A DNA stretch of 64,000 nt from CAXXOZ01 sp963676435 (GCA_963676435.2 CAXXOZ010000006.1:1-64000), one strand, 5' to 3'; shown: positions 1-7,806, counted from the first letter of the stretch. The notes: generated from the letters alone by a model not told the origin. A program made the numbers and translations.

Positions 1-321
1 AAGTAGATAAATATATTTTCCAGTTTTTTTGTCTTCGTAACCTGTTCTTTTAAACCTTAACATTCCAGAAATATCAAGCATTTCTTTTGGTTCATTGCGA
101 CGTTCAATACGCCAATGTTTTTTTCTTGAGATACTCTCGCGAATAGCATCATCAAGTTTTTCATACATTTCGCTTATCCATCTACAGGCTAGGTTATTAA
201 GCCTTTTATTAACTTCTGCCGAAAGATCGCTAGCATCTTTTTCTCCTGTAAGAATATTTCCTAAAATTTTTTCAATGTCATTAATGTCATTTTTAATAAA
301 ATGTAGTATACTTTGGTACAT
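1..321 (-). CDS. ISLre2 family transposase, N-terminal part (runs off the window)
   Basis: Translation from the ATG at 321 gives 107 residues without a stop up to the window edge, beginning MYQSILHFIKNDINDIEKIL and reaching a KRTGYEDKKTGKYIYLL stretch. This matches the N-terminal region of ISLre2 (UPF0236-type) transposases, where a helical start is followed by a beta-rich segment with a K-x-TG-x-Y pattern. The catalytic core is not in the window. An open frame on the opposite strand over 95-346 is a shadow. Whether the element is intact cannot be judged. Confidence 0.75.
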   Translation of the reverse strand, partial: MYQSILHFIKNDINDIEKILGNILTGEKDASDLSAEVNKRLNNLACRWISEMYEKLDDAIRESISRKKHWRIERRNEPKEMLDISGMLRFKRTGYEDKKTGKYIYLL

Positions 322-425
322 AGAAAAAGCACCTTCCTTTGCTTAGATTTGTTTTTCGCAAAAATAATCTTACCACAAAGAGGTGCTTTCTTCTTTAATA
401 TTTTACCGAATGTAAAGTTACGCTA
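1..425 (-). mobile_element. ISLre2-type insertion sequence, one end (partial)
   Basis: The 5' part of an ISLre2-type transposase gene plus its upstream end; the rest lies beyond the left edge. The outer end is probably near 407-425, where the minus strand reads AGCGTAACTTTACATTCGG, a sequence I recall as typical of ISLre2-type ends. An inverted repeat AAAGCACCT/AGGTGCTTT at 326-334 and 381-389 sits just before the transposase start and could block read-through into it. The exact boundary and target duplication cannot be fixed because the other end is missing. Confidence 0.7.
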
Positions 426-444
426 TTAAGTATTTAAATATCCA

Positions 445-474
445 TTGACTTTTTTTACACTAATAGTGTAATAT
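445..474 (+). promoter_or_regulatory. Promoter of the XRE regulator/DUF2339 unit
   Basis: TTGACT at 445-450 and TAATAT at 469-474 with an 18-bp spacer form a good sigma-A promoter about 20 bp before the start codon. The ribosome-binding site is AAGGAG. The spacer and -10 are covered by two palindromes. Confidence 0.6.
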
Positions 475-479
475 TACAC
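455..479. promoter_or_regulatory. Overlapping palindromic operators
   Basis: TTACACTAATAGTGTAA (455-471) and GTGTAATATTACAC (466-479) are perfect palindromes that share GTGTAA, giving three alternating half-sites TTACAC/GTGTAA/TTACAC. They lie over the spacer and -10 of the promoter of an XRE-type gene, the usual place for an autorepressor. Confidence 0.6.
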
Positions 480-493
480 CATAAGGAGTAGTT

Positions 494-953
494 ATGGATA
501 AAAATGAGTTTATTGGTACCTGTAACACTAAATTAAAATTGATTAGAACTGAATTTTCCTTTAGTCAAGATAAAATGGCTATTTTACTAGGTATATCTAA
601 AAAAAACACTTGTAGAAATAGAAAAAGCTCGTTCTTCTCTAGGTTGGAGCGGTTCAGTTACTTTGTGTACTGTTTTTTCAGCCAGTGAAATACTCTATTC
701 TACTTTCGGTGGTGATCCAAAAGACATAATTTTAGCAATAGCATTTTCTGGTGCTGAGCCAGAATATACAAAAACTTTTGGTGGGAAAGCTTGGTGGCAT
801 CAAATTATGACTGATGGAAAATATACCATCCAACAAAATATAATCTCACAACATTATAGAGTTATTAATTCAGAGGGAAAAAGAATTGCATCTTCTCTAA
901 ACTTAGAGGATTTAACACATTTTTTAAATATAGAAAAATCAAAGGAGATATGA
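494..953 (+). pseudogene. XRE-type HTH transcriptional regulator, frameshifted
   Basis: Two overlapping frames make one protein of about 152 residues if one A is removed from the A8 run at 599-606. The first 37 residues contain the start of a helix-turn-helix (FSQDKMAILLGISKKTLVEIE after correction). The rest, with a G-x-AWW-x-QI segment, is a small C-terminal domain conserved in XRE regulators that sit beside DUF2339 genes. The gene ends four bases before the next start, so both are probably one unit. The overlapping palindromes in its promoter suggest autoregulation. The frameshift may be a sequencing error, since such errors recur in this window. Confidence 0.7.
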
Positions 954-957
954 AATA

Positions 958-3216
958 ATGAATCTATATCAAGGCTATGACATATTAAATACTCTACTAG
1001 GTCTTCTACTTTTTACAATTTTTTTAGTCATTATATTAATAGTAGGAACTGTGTATATGTTTTTTTCTTTAAATCAATCAAAAAAAGATATTAAAGCTTT
1101 AAAAAATGAAATCAATAGAATTTTAATTTCAAAATTAAAACCAGTTAACGAAAAAACAGTTGATAATCTTCATAATGAAGTTAAATATGAGGAAAAGTAC
1201 ATAAAACAAACCCAAAATAAAGATTCAAAAACAGATAAAAACAAACTTGAAAGTTTATTTGGTAGAAATGTTGTTGGGTTTGCTGCGGCAATTTTAATTT
1301 TCATAGGTATAATCTTTCTAGGAATATTAGTATATGAATATATTAATGAGTTTGGAAAAATTTTAGCTATGTATATAATAAGTACTGCTGTTTTATCCGC
1401 AGGTATTTTATTAAATCGAAAATTGAAAAATACTTTTACTCAAATTTTAACAGGTTGTGGTTTGGGATGTTTTTTCATTTCTATTTTACTTACTCATATA
1501 TATTTCCATAAAATAGAAGATATAACTGCTTTTTCTTTGTTACTTTTATGGCTTATTGCTTCTTTATTTGCTTCAAAACTTTTATCTTCACTTGTAATAA
1601 ATATTGTCGCACATTTAGGAATGATTACATCACTATGTTTTGCATATTCTCTTGGTTTATCAGATGACAAACTTATACTACTTTTAATATATCAATTTGC
1701 ATCAATAATCGTTATTATCTTTGGAAATATTTTATGTTACAAAGAAACTTACAGATTTGGCGTTTTTATATCCTTACTCCTAACAATAATAGCAAGTACT
1801 TTTATGTGGAACAAATTTTTATTAACTACACATGTTGATATTCCATTTGCGACTACTTTGCCTGTTCCAATTATTGGAATTGCATTCATTGCTCAGTTCG
1901 TCTGTGCTGCATTTTTATCATATTTGCTTTCGATTTCAACAAATAAATTAGGCGGAGTATGGTATTCATATTTAATTCATATTGCTAATAAGCTTCTTTT
2001 TATATGGGCTCTAATTCTTAATATATATCATGTCACCTATAGAATTGCATGTTTCTACACAAATAATTCGAATAAATTTAATTATTCTGTTTTCATTTCA
2101 GTTATTATTTGTTTAATAATTTTATTCATACACATATTTATTTCTATATTAATAAGTTTAAAATTCAACTTTAATACATGGCTAGAAAATATATCAGCAA
2201 TTATAACTATTTCAACTTCATTTATATTATTACTTGTTTTCTATACATTAGAAAAAATTGTTGATACTTATTCGAGTAGTTTATTTACTCCAATACTGCC
2301 TTGGTTTATTATATTAAGTATATTAATTTATTTTGCTTTTATCTTATCAAAAAATATAATATATAAATTTATATCATTAATCATTCTTGCTTTTGATGGA
2401 ATATTCATGATTTTCGGCGGCTATTCAGATTTAAACCATTTATGGGACATTTACTTAGGACTACTTTATATGATTGTTATAACTGGACTATTTTTCCTAC
2501 AATGGTTTAAAACATATAAAATATCAACTGTAAAAAATCTTATACTTCATAAAACTTTTGGTTTAGTATTTGTTGAACTTTCTTTAATAAGTATTATTTT
2601 AAACTCAGCTTTAAAGTATTCAGAAATTACTGTTTTAATAGTTTTATCATTCATTTTCGCAGTTCTATACTGGTTCAACTTTGATTGTAAAAAGAATAAA
2701 TCACTTTTCCTTAAAGTATTTATGCATATCAACGAAATACTTTTATTGATTTTTTGTTATATATATATTTCTCTTTCAAACAAAACACTTGCCGAAACAA
2801 TATTAGCCATTTTACTGACAATAACTACCATCATATTATCTTTTATAAGAATTAATGAATTATTCAAGAAAAAAGAATTTTCGTGGATGTATATATGGAA
2901 CGGAATAAAACTTACACTCATTGTTCTTGCAATAATAAATGGCTTTACATCCTGGTTTGAATATTTATATCTTTTTAGCATCTTTTCAATGATTACTGCT
3001 CTTGTCTCCGTACTTTTCGGCTTCTTTGTGAAATCAAAAGGTTTAAGGTTGTATGGCCTAATTATAACTTTATTATGTGTAATAAAACTTGTAACCATAG
3101 ATGTTTCTAGTGAAAACACAATACTTAGAGTTTCTGCTTTAATTGCAGGTGGCATAATCTGCTTTGCAATAAGTGGGCTTTACTCCTATATGGAAAAGCG
3201 AATAAATAAAAATTAA
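958..3216 (+). CDS. DUF2339-type polytopic membrane protein
   Basis: 752 residues. One membrane helix near the N-terminus (about 12-38) is followed by a lysine/glutamate-rich linker (about 40-100). Then roughly twenty hydrophobic helices run nearly without soluble loops, starting at an F-G-R-N-V-V-G-F-A motif. This is the architecture of DUF2339 proteins, whose function is not established. It starts four bases after the XRE gene, so the two are likely co-transcribed and co-regulated. Its stop codon touches the palindrome into which the following IS element has inserted, so the element has not damaged the coding sequence but has separated it from the terminator's U-tract. Confidence 0.7.
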   Translation: MNLYQGYDILNTLLGLLLFTIFLVIILIVGTVYMFFSLNQSKKDIKALKNEINRILISKLKPVNEKTVDNLHNEVKYEEKYIKQTQNKDSKTDKNKLESLFGRNVVGFAAAILIFIGIIFLGILVYEYINEFGKILAMYIISTAVLSAGILLNRKLKNTFTQILTGCGLGCFFISILLTHIYFHKIEDITAFSLLLLWLIASLFASKLLSSLVINIVAHLGMITSLCFAYSLGLSDDKLILLLIYQFASIIVIIFGNILCYKETYRFGVFISLLLTIIASTFMWNKFLLTTHVDIPFATTLPVPIIGIAFIAQFVCAAFLSYLLSISTNKLGGVWYSYLIHIANKLLFIWALILNIYHVTYRIACFYTNNSNKFNYSVFISVIICLIILFIHIFISILISLKFNFNTWLENISAIITISTSFILLLVFYTLEKIVDTYSSSLFTPILPWFIILSILIYFAFILSKNIIYKFISLIILAFDGIFMIFGGYSDLNHLWDIYLGLLYMIVITGLFFLQWFKTYKISTVKNLILHKTFGLVFVELSLISIILNSALKYSEITVLIVLSFIFAVLYWFNFDCKKNKSLFLKVFMHINEILLLIFCYIYISLSNKTLAETILAILLTITTIILSFIRINELFKKKEFSWMYIWNGIKLTLIVLAIINGFTSWFEYLYLFSIFSMITALVSVLFGFFVKSKGLRLYGLIITLLCVIKLVTIDVSSENTILRVSALIAGGIICFAISGLYSYMEKRINKN

Positions 3217-3234
3217 AAACGGCTTAAGCCGTTT
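3217..3234. repeat. Left copy of 18-bp palindrome flanking the IS
   Basis: AAACGGCTTAAGCCGTTT, a perfect palindrome identical to the copy at 4862-4879. The left copy lacks the T-tract that follows the right copy. Together they look like one intrinsic terminator whose stem was duplicated on IS insertion. Confidence 0.8.
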
Positions 3235-3250
3235 CAGAGTGTAGACAAAG

Positions 3251-3275
3251 TCCAGAGCTTTTGCTCTGGATTTTT
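3251..3275 (+). terminator. Intrinsic terminator inside the left IS end
   Basis: TCCAGAGC-TTTT-GCTCTGGA followed by TTTTT, eight perfect pairs. It would stop transcripts entering from the DUF2339 gene before they reach the transposase, and so could replace the terminator the IS disrupted. Confidence 0.8.
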
Positions 3276-3370
3276 CACGTAGAAGAGCCGAAAAAGTCAG
3301 TGTTTTAGGGACTTATAGGCTCTTTTATGTTATAATTAATATATCAAATATAAGGGTGGAAATGCTTATG

Positions 3371-4840
3371 ATGACGCAGAATGCTGATAAAAAAAGGGAA
3401 CAGGTGCAGATGTTCTGCATGGACGACATGGTTCCGAAGGAACATCTTCTAAGGCTAATAGATATGGCGATAGACTGGAACTTCATATATTCTCTCGTTG
3501 AAGATAAGTACTCATCAGACAAAGGAAGGCCAAGCATGGATCCAGTAATGCTCATCAAGCTCCCTTTCATCCAGTACCTCTACGGAATAAAAAGCATGAG
3601 ACAGACGATAAAAGAAATAGAGGTAAATGTAGCATATAGATGGTTTTTGGGTTTGGAAATGATGGATAAGGTACCGCATTTTTCAACTTTCGGAAAAAAC
3701 TATACAAGACGTTTCAAAGATACAGATCTCTTTGAACAGATATTCAGTTATATACTTGAACAGTGTTACAAGTTTAAGTTTGTTGATCCCACTGAAGTTT
3801 TTGTGGACAGCACTCATGTTAAAGCTTGTGCCAACAATAAAAAGATGCAGAAAAGAATTGCAAAAGAAGAAGCACTTTTTTATGAGGAGCTTTTAAAGAA
3901 AGAAGTAAACAAGGATCGTGAGGAACACGGTAAAAAACCTTTAAAAGATAAAAAAGATGATGATACTCCTTCTTCAGGAGGAAGCGGCAAAGAGAATGAA
4001 ACAAAAGAAATGAAAGAGACTAAGGAAAGCACTACCGATCCAGAAAGCGGATGGTTCAGGAAAGGCGAACACAAAAATGTTTTTGCTTATGGTGTACAGA
4101 CAGCATGTGACAAGCACGGATGGATTCTTGGCTACACTGTCAACAAAGGAAATCTTCACGACAGCCGTACATTTAAAGGTCTCTATGAAAAGATAAAAAA
4201 TATAGGAATTAAAACTCTTGTTATGGATTCAGGATACAGAAGTCCCGCAATTGCAAAGCTTGTGATTGATGATGAGATAAATCCTTTATTACCTTATAAA
4301 AGACCTATGACCAAAGATGGATTTTTTAAAAAAGACGAGTATGTTTATGATGAATATTATGATTGCTATATATGCCCGGAGAATCAAATTCTAAAATACA
4401 GTACGACGAACAGAGACGGTTACAGGGAATATAAAAGCTGTGGAACCATTTGTAGCAACTGCGAACACTTGGAAAAATGTACACATAGTGCCAACCATGT
4501 AAAACTTGTAACAAGACATATATGGAAACCATATATTGATATATGTGAAGATATAAGAGCGACACTGGGTATGAAGGAACTTTACTCCAAGAGAAAAGAA
4601 ACAATAGAAAGAATATTTGGAACGGCAAAAGAAAATCACGGCTTTAGGTATACGCAGATGAAAGGCAGAGCGGCTATGGAAATGAAGGTCGGGCTTACCT
4701 TTGCATCTATGAATCTAAAAAAACTGGCAATGATGAAGCAAAGATTGGGGTATTTCAGACACAAAAATCTTGTTTCTTTTTCAAAAATCAAACTTTTGTT
4801 CAATATAAAGAGAAAAATGGCACTAGGACTCGCATCCTAG
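3371..4840 (+). CDS. IS1182 family transposase (DDE)
   Basis: About 489 residues from the ATG at 3371. The frame opens at a GTG at 3356, but AAGGGTGG at 3352-3359 is a ribosome-binding site that fits the ATG at 3368 or 3371, and TATAAT at 3331-3336 is a plausible -10. The N-terminal domain (VPKEHLLR... GRPSMDPVMLIKL) is typical of the family. The catalytic triad is visible as VDSTHVKA (D about residue 146), VMDSGYRS (D about 285) and KETIERIFG (E about 411). A charged, low-complexity insert lies between the first Asp and the core. A Cys-rich segment (C-x2-C, C-x2-C-x4-C) lies before the Glu. It seems full length. Confidence 0.9.
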   Translation: MTQNADKKREQVQMFCMDDMVPKEHLLRLIDMAIDWNFIYSLVEDKYSSDKGRPSMDPVMLIKLPFIQYLYGIKSMRQTIKEIEVNVAYRWFLGLEMMDKVPHFSTFGKNYTRRFKDTDLFEQIFSYILEQCYKFKFVDPTEVFVDSTHVKACANNKKMQKRIAKEEALFYEELLKKEVNKDREEHGKKPLKDKKDDDTPSSGGSGKENETKEMKETKESTTDPESGWFRKGEHKNVFAYGVQTACDKHGWILGYTVNKGNLHDSRTFKGLYEKIKNIGIKTLVMDSGYRSPAIAKLVIDDEINPLLPYKRPMTKDGFFKKDEYVYDEYYDCYICPENQILKYSTTNRDGYREYKSCGTICSNCEHLEKCTHSANHVKLVTRHIWKPYIDICEDIRATLGMKELYSKRKETIERIFGTAKENHGFRYTQMKGRAAMEMKVGLTFASMNLKKLAMMKQRLGYFRHKNLVSFSKIKLLFNIKRKMALGLAS

Positions 4841-4844
4841 TGCC
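4819..4844 (+). terminator. Hairpin at the transposase 3' end
   Basis: GGCACTAGGA-CTCGCA-TCCTAGTGCC, ten perfect pairs, overlapping the transposase stop codon. No long T-tract follows. It may serve as a weak terminator or protect the transposase message. Confidence 0.5.
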
Positions 4845-4861
4845 GCTTTGTCTACAGTCTG

Positions 4862-4884
4862 AAACGGCTTAAGCCGTTTTTTTA
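4862..4884. terminator. Right copy of the palindrome with T-tract: bidirectional terminator
   Basis: AAACGGCTTAAGCCGTTT at 4862-4879 runs into TTTTTAATTTTT. It lies 13 bp beyond the 3' end of the leftward ywbE-like gene, so it terminates that gene. Before the IS arrived it would also have terminated the rightward DUF2339 gene. Confidence 0.8.
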
Positions 4885-4896
4885 ATTTTTCATTTA

Positions 4897-5100
4897 TTAT
4901 ATTATTTCTTTAACTCTTCCCACCACTCCATCTTCAAGCATTACTTTGATCCCATGGGGATGGCTTTGCGAGTTAGTAAGAATTTTCATTACAGTGCCTT
5001 CAGTTAATGTCCCTGTTTTTTGATCTTGCTTTTTAACCACCTTAACTTTTGCACCTAATTTTATATCTTTCCTTGATTTACCTGTTTTATCCATTTTCAT
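4897..5100 (-). CDS. YwbE family protein (DUF2196)
   Basis: 67 residues with the family signature KLGAKVKVVKKQDQ-x-TG, followed by a glycine, lysine and threonine-rich segment and the motif SHPHGIKVMLEDG-x-VGRV. The usual length is 60-70 residues, so it is complete. The fold is probably a small SH3-like barrel; the molecular function is unknown. Its ATG overlaps the stop of the upstream gene (ATGA), which indicates translational coupling with the membrane zinc-ribbon protein. The promoter is the one at 5474-5502. Confidence 0.8.
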   Translation of the reverse strand: MKMDKTGKSRKDIKLGAKVKVVKKQDQKTGTLTEGTVMKILTNSQSHPHGIKVMLEDGVVGRVKEII

Positions 5101-5453
5101 TTACCTTCCCCGAACAATAATTTCATTAATTGATTATCTATTTTATTCTTCTTAAAGTCAACCCTTTTTATTCTTTTATATATGTAATATTCAAGAATTT
5201 GTTCTAAGAAAATCATTGCCAAAGAAATGTGTACTGAGGTTATTATTTTTTCATATGTATATAAAAAACTCAATGAAAAAATCAATAATATAATAGATAT
5301 AATAACCAAAGAAAAACATAACCTTAAAACTCTTAAACCTAACTTTTTATTATAAAAAACAAGTCTATTACATTTACTGCACCTTGTTTTTATTTTTTTA
5401 GAAAACCATTTAAATTCGTCACTATTATTACAATTTATACAATAATATTTCAT
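5097..5453 (-). CDS. Small zinc-ribbon membrane protein, unknown function
   Basis: 118 residues. C5-x2-C and C25-x2-C near the N-terminus form a zinc ribbon, followed by two membrane helices (about 48-70 and 73-95) and a basic C-terminal tail. It is preceded by AAGGAG seven bases before the ATG and by a clear promoter. No family name is recognised. It is coupled to the ywbE-like gene by a 4-bp overlap. The twin palindromes lie just upstream of its -35 element, so it or its divergent neighbour is regulated through them. Confidence 0.6.
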   Translation of the reverse strand: MKYYCINCNNSDEFKWFSKKIKTRCSKCNRLVFYNKKLGLRVLRLCFSLVIISIILLIFSLSFLYTYEKIITSVHISLAMIFLEQILEYYIYKRIKRVDFKKNKIDNQLMKLLFGEGK

Positions 5454-5473
5454 ACAATCAACTCCTTAATAAA

Positions 5474-5502
5474 ATCATACCATTGTAAAAATCCTATGAC
5501 AA
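5474..5502 (-). promoter_or_regulatory. Promoter for the zinc-ribbon/ywbE unit
   Basis: On the minus strand TTGTCA (5502-5497), a 17-bp spacer and TATGAT (5479-5474). It drives the leftward pair. The nearer palindrome ends 7 bp upstream of the -35. Confidence 0.6.
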
Positions 5503-5508
5503 TGTAAA

Positions 5509-5542
5509 TGTCGTGAACGACAGGATTTTGTCGTGAACGACA
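5509..5542. promoter_or_regulatory. Tandem palindromic operators
   Basis: TGTCGTGAACGACA occurs twice, at 5509-5522 and 5529-5542, identical and exactly 20 bp apart (two helical turns). Both are perfect palindromes around a GA centre. They lie between the leftward zinc-ribbon promoter and the rightward MoxR promoter. The binding protein is not recognised. Confidence 0.75.
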
Positions 5543-5544
5543 TA

Positions 5545-5567
5545 AAAAGAGACCAATTGTCTCTTTT
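5545..5567. terminator. Bidirectional intrinsic terminator between divergent units
   Basis: AAAAGAGAC-CAATT-GTCTCTTTT, nine pairs with A/T tracts on both sides. Placed between divergent promoters, it insulates them or ends a short transcript that starts near the palindromes. Confidence 0.65.
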
Positions 5568-5587
5568 ATTCTCAAATAAAGTCAATA

Positions 5588-5616
5588 TTGACATTTGTTA
5601 TTTCAGATTATACTAT
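5588..5616 (+). promoter_or_regulatory. Promoter of the MoxR/VWA operon
   Basis: TTGACA (5588-5593), 17-bp spacer, TACTAT (5611-5616); the overlapping TATACT is an alternative -10. AAGGAG at 5635-5640 precedes the MoxR start at 5647. Confidence 0.6.
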
Positions 5617-5646
5617 TTAAACAACATAAATAATAAGGAGTAATCT

Positions 5647-6522
5647 ATGAAAATTAAAATTGAAGAACTAAAAACAATGCTTGATAATGAAAAGTATATC
5701 TATGATGATGTTCTAGCTATAACATTATGTGTTGCACTTAATTTAGGATATCCACTTTTAGTTGAGGGAGCAGCTGGAGTAGGAAAAACAGAAGTAGCAA
5801 AGGTTATGGCCAATGCATTAAACAGGGAACTTGTAAGGCTTCAATGTCATGAAGGACTTGATGAATCTAAGGCTTTATATGAATGGAATTACCAAAAACA
5901 ATTATTAACCATTCAAGTAAGAATGGGAGATAGCTGTAAAAGTGAAAAGGAGTTGACTGACTCACTATTTGGAGAAGAATATTTGCTAGAAAGACCATTA
6001 CTTAAGTCAATTAGAAGTGAAAAACCAGTAGTTTTATTGATTGATGAAATCGATAAGACAGATGAAGAATTTGAAGCTTTTTTGCTAGAATTATTATCTG
6101 AATTTCAGGTAACAATACCCGAAATGGGCACAATAAAATCTAAAACCACTCCTTTTGTGGTTCTAACAAGTAACAATACCCGTCCTCTTTCAGAAGCTTT
6201 AAAAAGAAGGTGCGCATACCTATATATTGACTACCCTTCTGTAGAAAAAGAAGTTAAAATAATTGAAGCTAGACTACCAGGAATAAATGATTCTTTAGCA
6301 ATTGAGGCTGCAACAGCTGTAAAATATTTAAGAGATTGTGAAAAGGTTGTAAAAAAACCTTCTGTTGCTGAAACTCTAAATTGGATAACTGCTTTAGATT
6401 CACTAGGTATATCAAAGTTAAATTCTGCAGCATTAAATGATACAATAGGTTTTATATTAAAAAACAATGAAGATATTGAGGAGATTTTAGATGACGAAGA
6501 CTTCGCAAAATTATTACATTGA
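5647..6522 (+). CDS. MoxR family AAA+ ATPase
   Basis: 291 residues. Walker A GAAGVGKTE at about 40-48, Walker B LLIDEID at about 130-136, and a sensor-1 region LTSNNTRPLSEALKRRC with the arginine finger. The length suits the MoxR branch of AAA+ proteins, which act as chaperones with a VWA-domain partner, often to insert metal cofactors or mature a complex. The VWA partner follows with a 32-bp overlap. No molybdenum or carbon monoxide dehydrogenase gene is in the window, so the client is unknown. An FmdE-like gene lies 0.9 kb past its stop on the other strand. Confidence 0.85.
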   Translation: MKIKIEELKTMLDNEKYIYDDVLAITLCVALNLGYPLLVEGAAGVGKTEVAKVMANALNRELVRLQCHEGLDESKALYEWNYQKQLLTIQVRMGDSCKSEKELTDSLFGEEYLLERPLLKSIRSEKPVVLLIDEIDKTDEEFEAFLLELLSEFQVTIPEMGTIKSKTTPFVVLTSNNTRPLSEALKRRCAYLYIDYPSVEKEVKIIEARLPGINDSLAIEAATAVKYLRDCEKVVKKPSVAETLNWITALDSLGISKLNSAALNDTIGFILKNNEDIEEILDDEDFAKLLH

Positions 6523-7756
6523 AAACTTATCATTATTTGCTCATGAATTAAGAAAAAAGGGGATTTATTCTGGAATAAAAGAAACAATGGATGCAGCCAA
6601 AGTAATTGAAGTCGTCGGTTTAAAAGATAGGGAAAATTTAAAAATTGCCCTATGTTCGATTTTTGCGAAAAGTAAAAGGCAGCAACACCTTTTTTTCGAA
6701 GCCTTTGATTCTTTTTTTGTTGGAGAAAAAGTAAGACAGCAGCAAAAGGAGAGGCAACAGGAAGAACAAATAGAAAAAGAAGAACAATACAAAGAAGCAA
6801 TAGATGAATTAAAATACGATGAAAAACCAATTGATCTTCCACAAGAAATAAAAGATGCATATGCAAATATGTCAAAAGAAGATCGAGAACAAATAATGAA
6901 GTATATCAATCTGTCCACTGAAAATTTAAGACAGACACCTTTTTATGAACACTTTTTCACCAAAACAATTGAAAAAATGATTCGTTTAACTGATGATGGA
7001 GATGCTGAATCCCCAGTTTTACCAGATGATATTAATGATTTACTCTATAAAAATATTTCAGACATAACAGATGAGGAAATACCACAAGTAATAAGACTTA
7101 TTCAAATGCTAGTCAAAAAGATAAACGGTGCTATTTCAAGAGATTACAGACGTTCTGGAAAAAAAGGCAAACTTGATTATAGAGCAACAATTCATGCCAG
7201 TATGAAAACAGGTGGTTATTTTCATAAACTTATTTATAAAAAGCGTCGTCGAACAAAGAAAAAAATAGTTATTTTATGTGATGTATCAGGATCAATGGTT
7301 AAATTTACACAATTTGCTCTTCGTTTTATAAAATCCATGAGCGATGTTACGAAAAGTTCTGAAATCTATCTTTTTTCAGAAGAATTCCAAAAAGTAAGTC
7401 CCTTCATTCTTGAAAATATGCATAATTTTGAAAACCATGTACAAGAATGTGGATTACTTGGAAAATGTACAGATATTAGCTTTGCCATCGAAGAATTGAT
7501 AAAGATAAGCTCATCAAAACTTACATCCTCAACAATACTTTTGATTTTAAGTGACGCAAAAACAATGAATCCAGAAGCAGCAGCAAAAAGTTTAAAGAAA
7601 ATTTCCAGAAGAACTGATAGAATTATTTGGATGAATCCTATCCCAGAAGAAAAATGGAATAAAATATCTACTATAAATTCATTTAGAAGCAATTCGCAAA
7701 TGCTAGATTGTAGTACCCTTAATAATCTTGCAAGGGCATGTGTGAAATTTATATAA
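6491..7756 (+). CDS. VWA domain protein, CoxE family
   Basis: 421 residues. The N-terminal half is helical and strongly charged (KVRQQQKERQQEEQ near 80). The C-terminal half is a von Willebrand A domain with the MIDAS motif D-V-S-G-S at about 264-268 and later TD and SDAKTM segments. The arrangement is that of CoxE proteins, which pair with MoxR ATPases. The start overlaps the MoxR 3' end by 32 bp, so translation is probably coupled. A hairpin terminator follows at 7764-7806. The protein probably presents or recruits a client to the MoxR ring; the client is not identified. Confidence 0.85.
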   Translation: MTKTSQNYYIENLSLFAHELRKKGIYSGIKETMDAAKVIEVVGLKDRENLKIALCSIFAKSKRQQHLFFEAFDSFFVGEKVRQQQKERQQEEQIEKEEQYKEAIDELKYDEKPIDLPQEIKDAYANMSKEDREQIMKYINLSTENLRQTPFYEHFFTKTIEKMIRLTDDGDAESPVLPDDINDLLYKNISDITDEEIPQVIRLIQMLVKKINGAISRDYRRSGKKGKLDYRATIHASMKTGGYFHKLIYKKRRRTKKKIVILCDVSGSMVKFTQFALRFIKSMSDVTKSSEIYLFSEEFQKVSPFILENMHNFENHVQECGLLGKCTDISFAIEELIKISSSKLTSSTILLILSDAKTMNPEAAAKSLKKISRRTDRIIWMNPIPEEKWNKISTINSFRSNSQMLDCSTLNNLARACVKFI

Positions 7757-7763
7757 CGTAAAA

Positions 7764-7806
7764 AAAACGCTCCAGGCTCTTCTCCGTTGAGTCTGGAACA
7801 CGTTTT
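7764..7806 (+). terminator. Terminator of the MoxR/VWA operon
   Basis: Stem AAAACG/CGTTTT with inner TCCAG/CTGGA and CTC/GAG, one small bulge and one G-U pair, eight bases after the VWA stop codon. The T-tract is short (TTTT). Confidence 0.55.

Larger units (their letters stand above)
3235..4861 (+). mobile_element. Complete IS1182-type insertion sequence
   Basis: 1,627 bp bounded by imperfect terminal inverted repeats: CAGAGTGTAGACAAAG at 3235-3250, and CAGACTGTAGACAAAG read from 4861 back to 4846 (15 of 16 match). One transposase gene occupies the interior. Both ends abut identical 18-bp palindromes, best explained as a target duplication of a terminator stem. Strong hairpins lie just inside each end, at 3251-3275 and 4819-4844. 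The element appears intact. Confidence 0.85.

Noticed and set aside
95..346. Rightward open frame of 83 codons
   Set aside because: It is antisense to the ISLre2 transposase N-terminus, has no ribosome-binding site and no recognisable domain.
1..5500. A defence island
   Set aside because: Only transposases, a regulator and a DUF2339 membrane protein are present; no restriction, Abi, CBASS or toxin-antitoxin genes could be recognised.
6231..6918. Leftward open frames across the MoxR/VWA junction
   Set aside because: Shadows of the real genes on the opposite strand; low-complexity hydrophobic translations.
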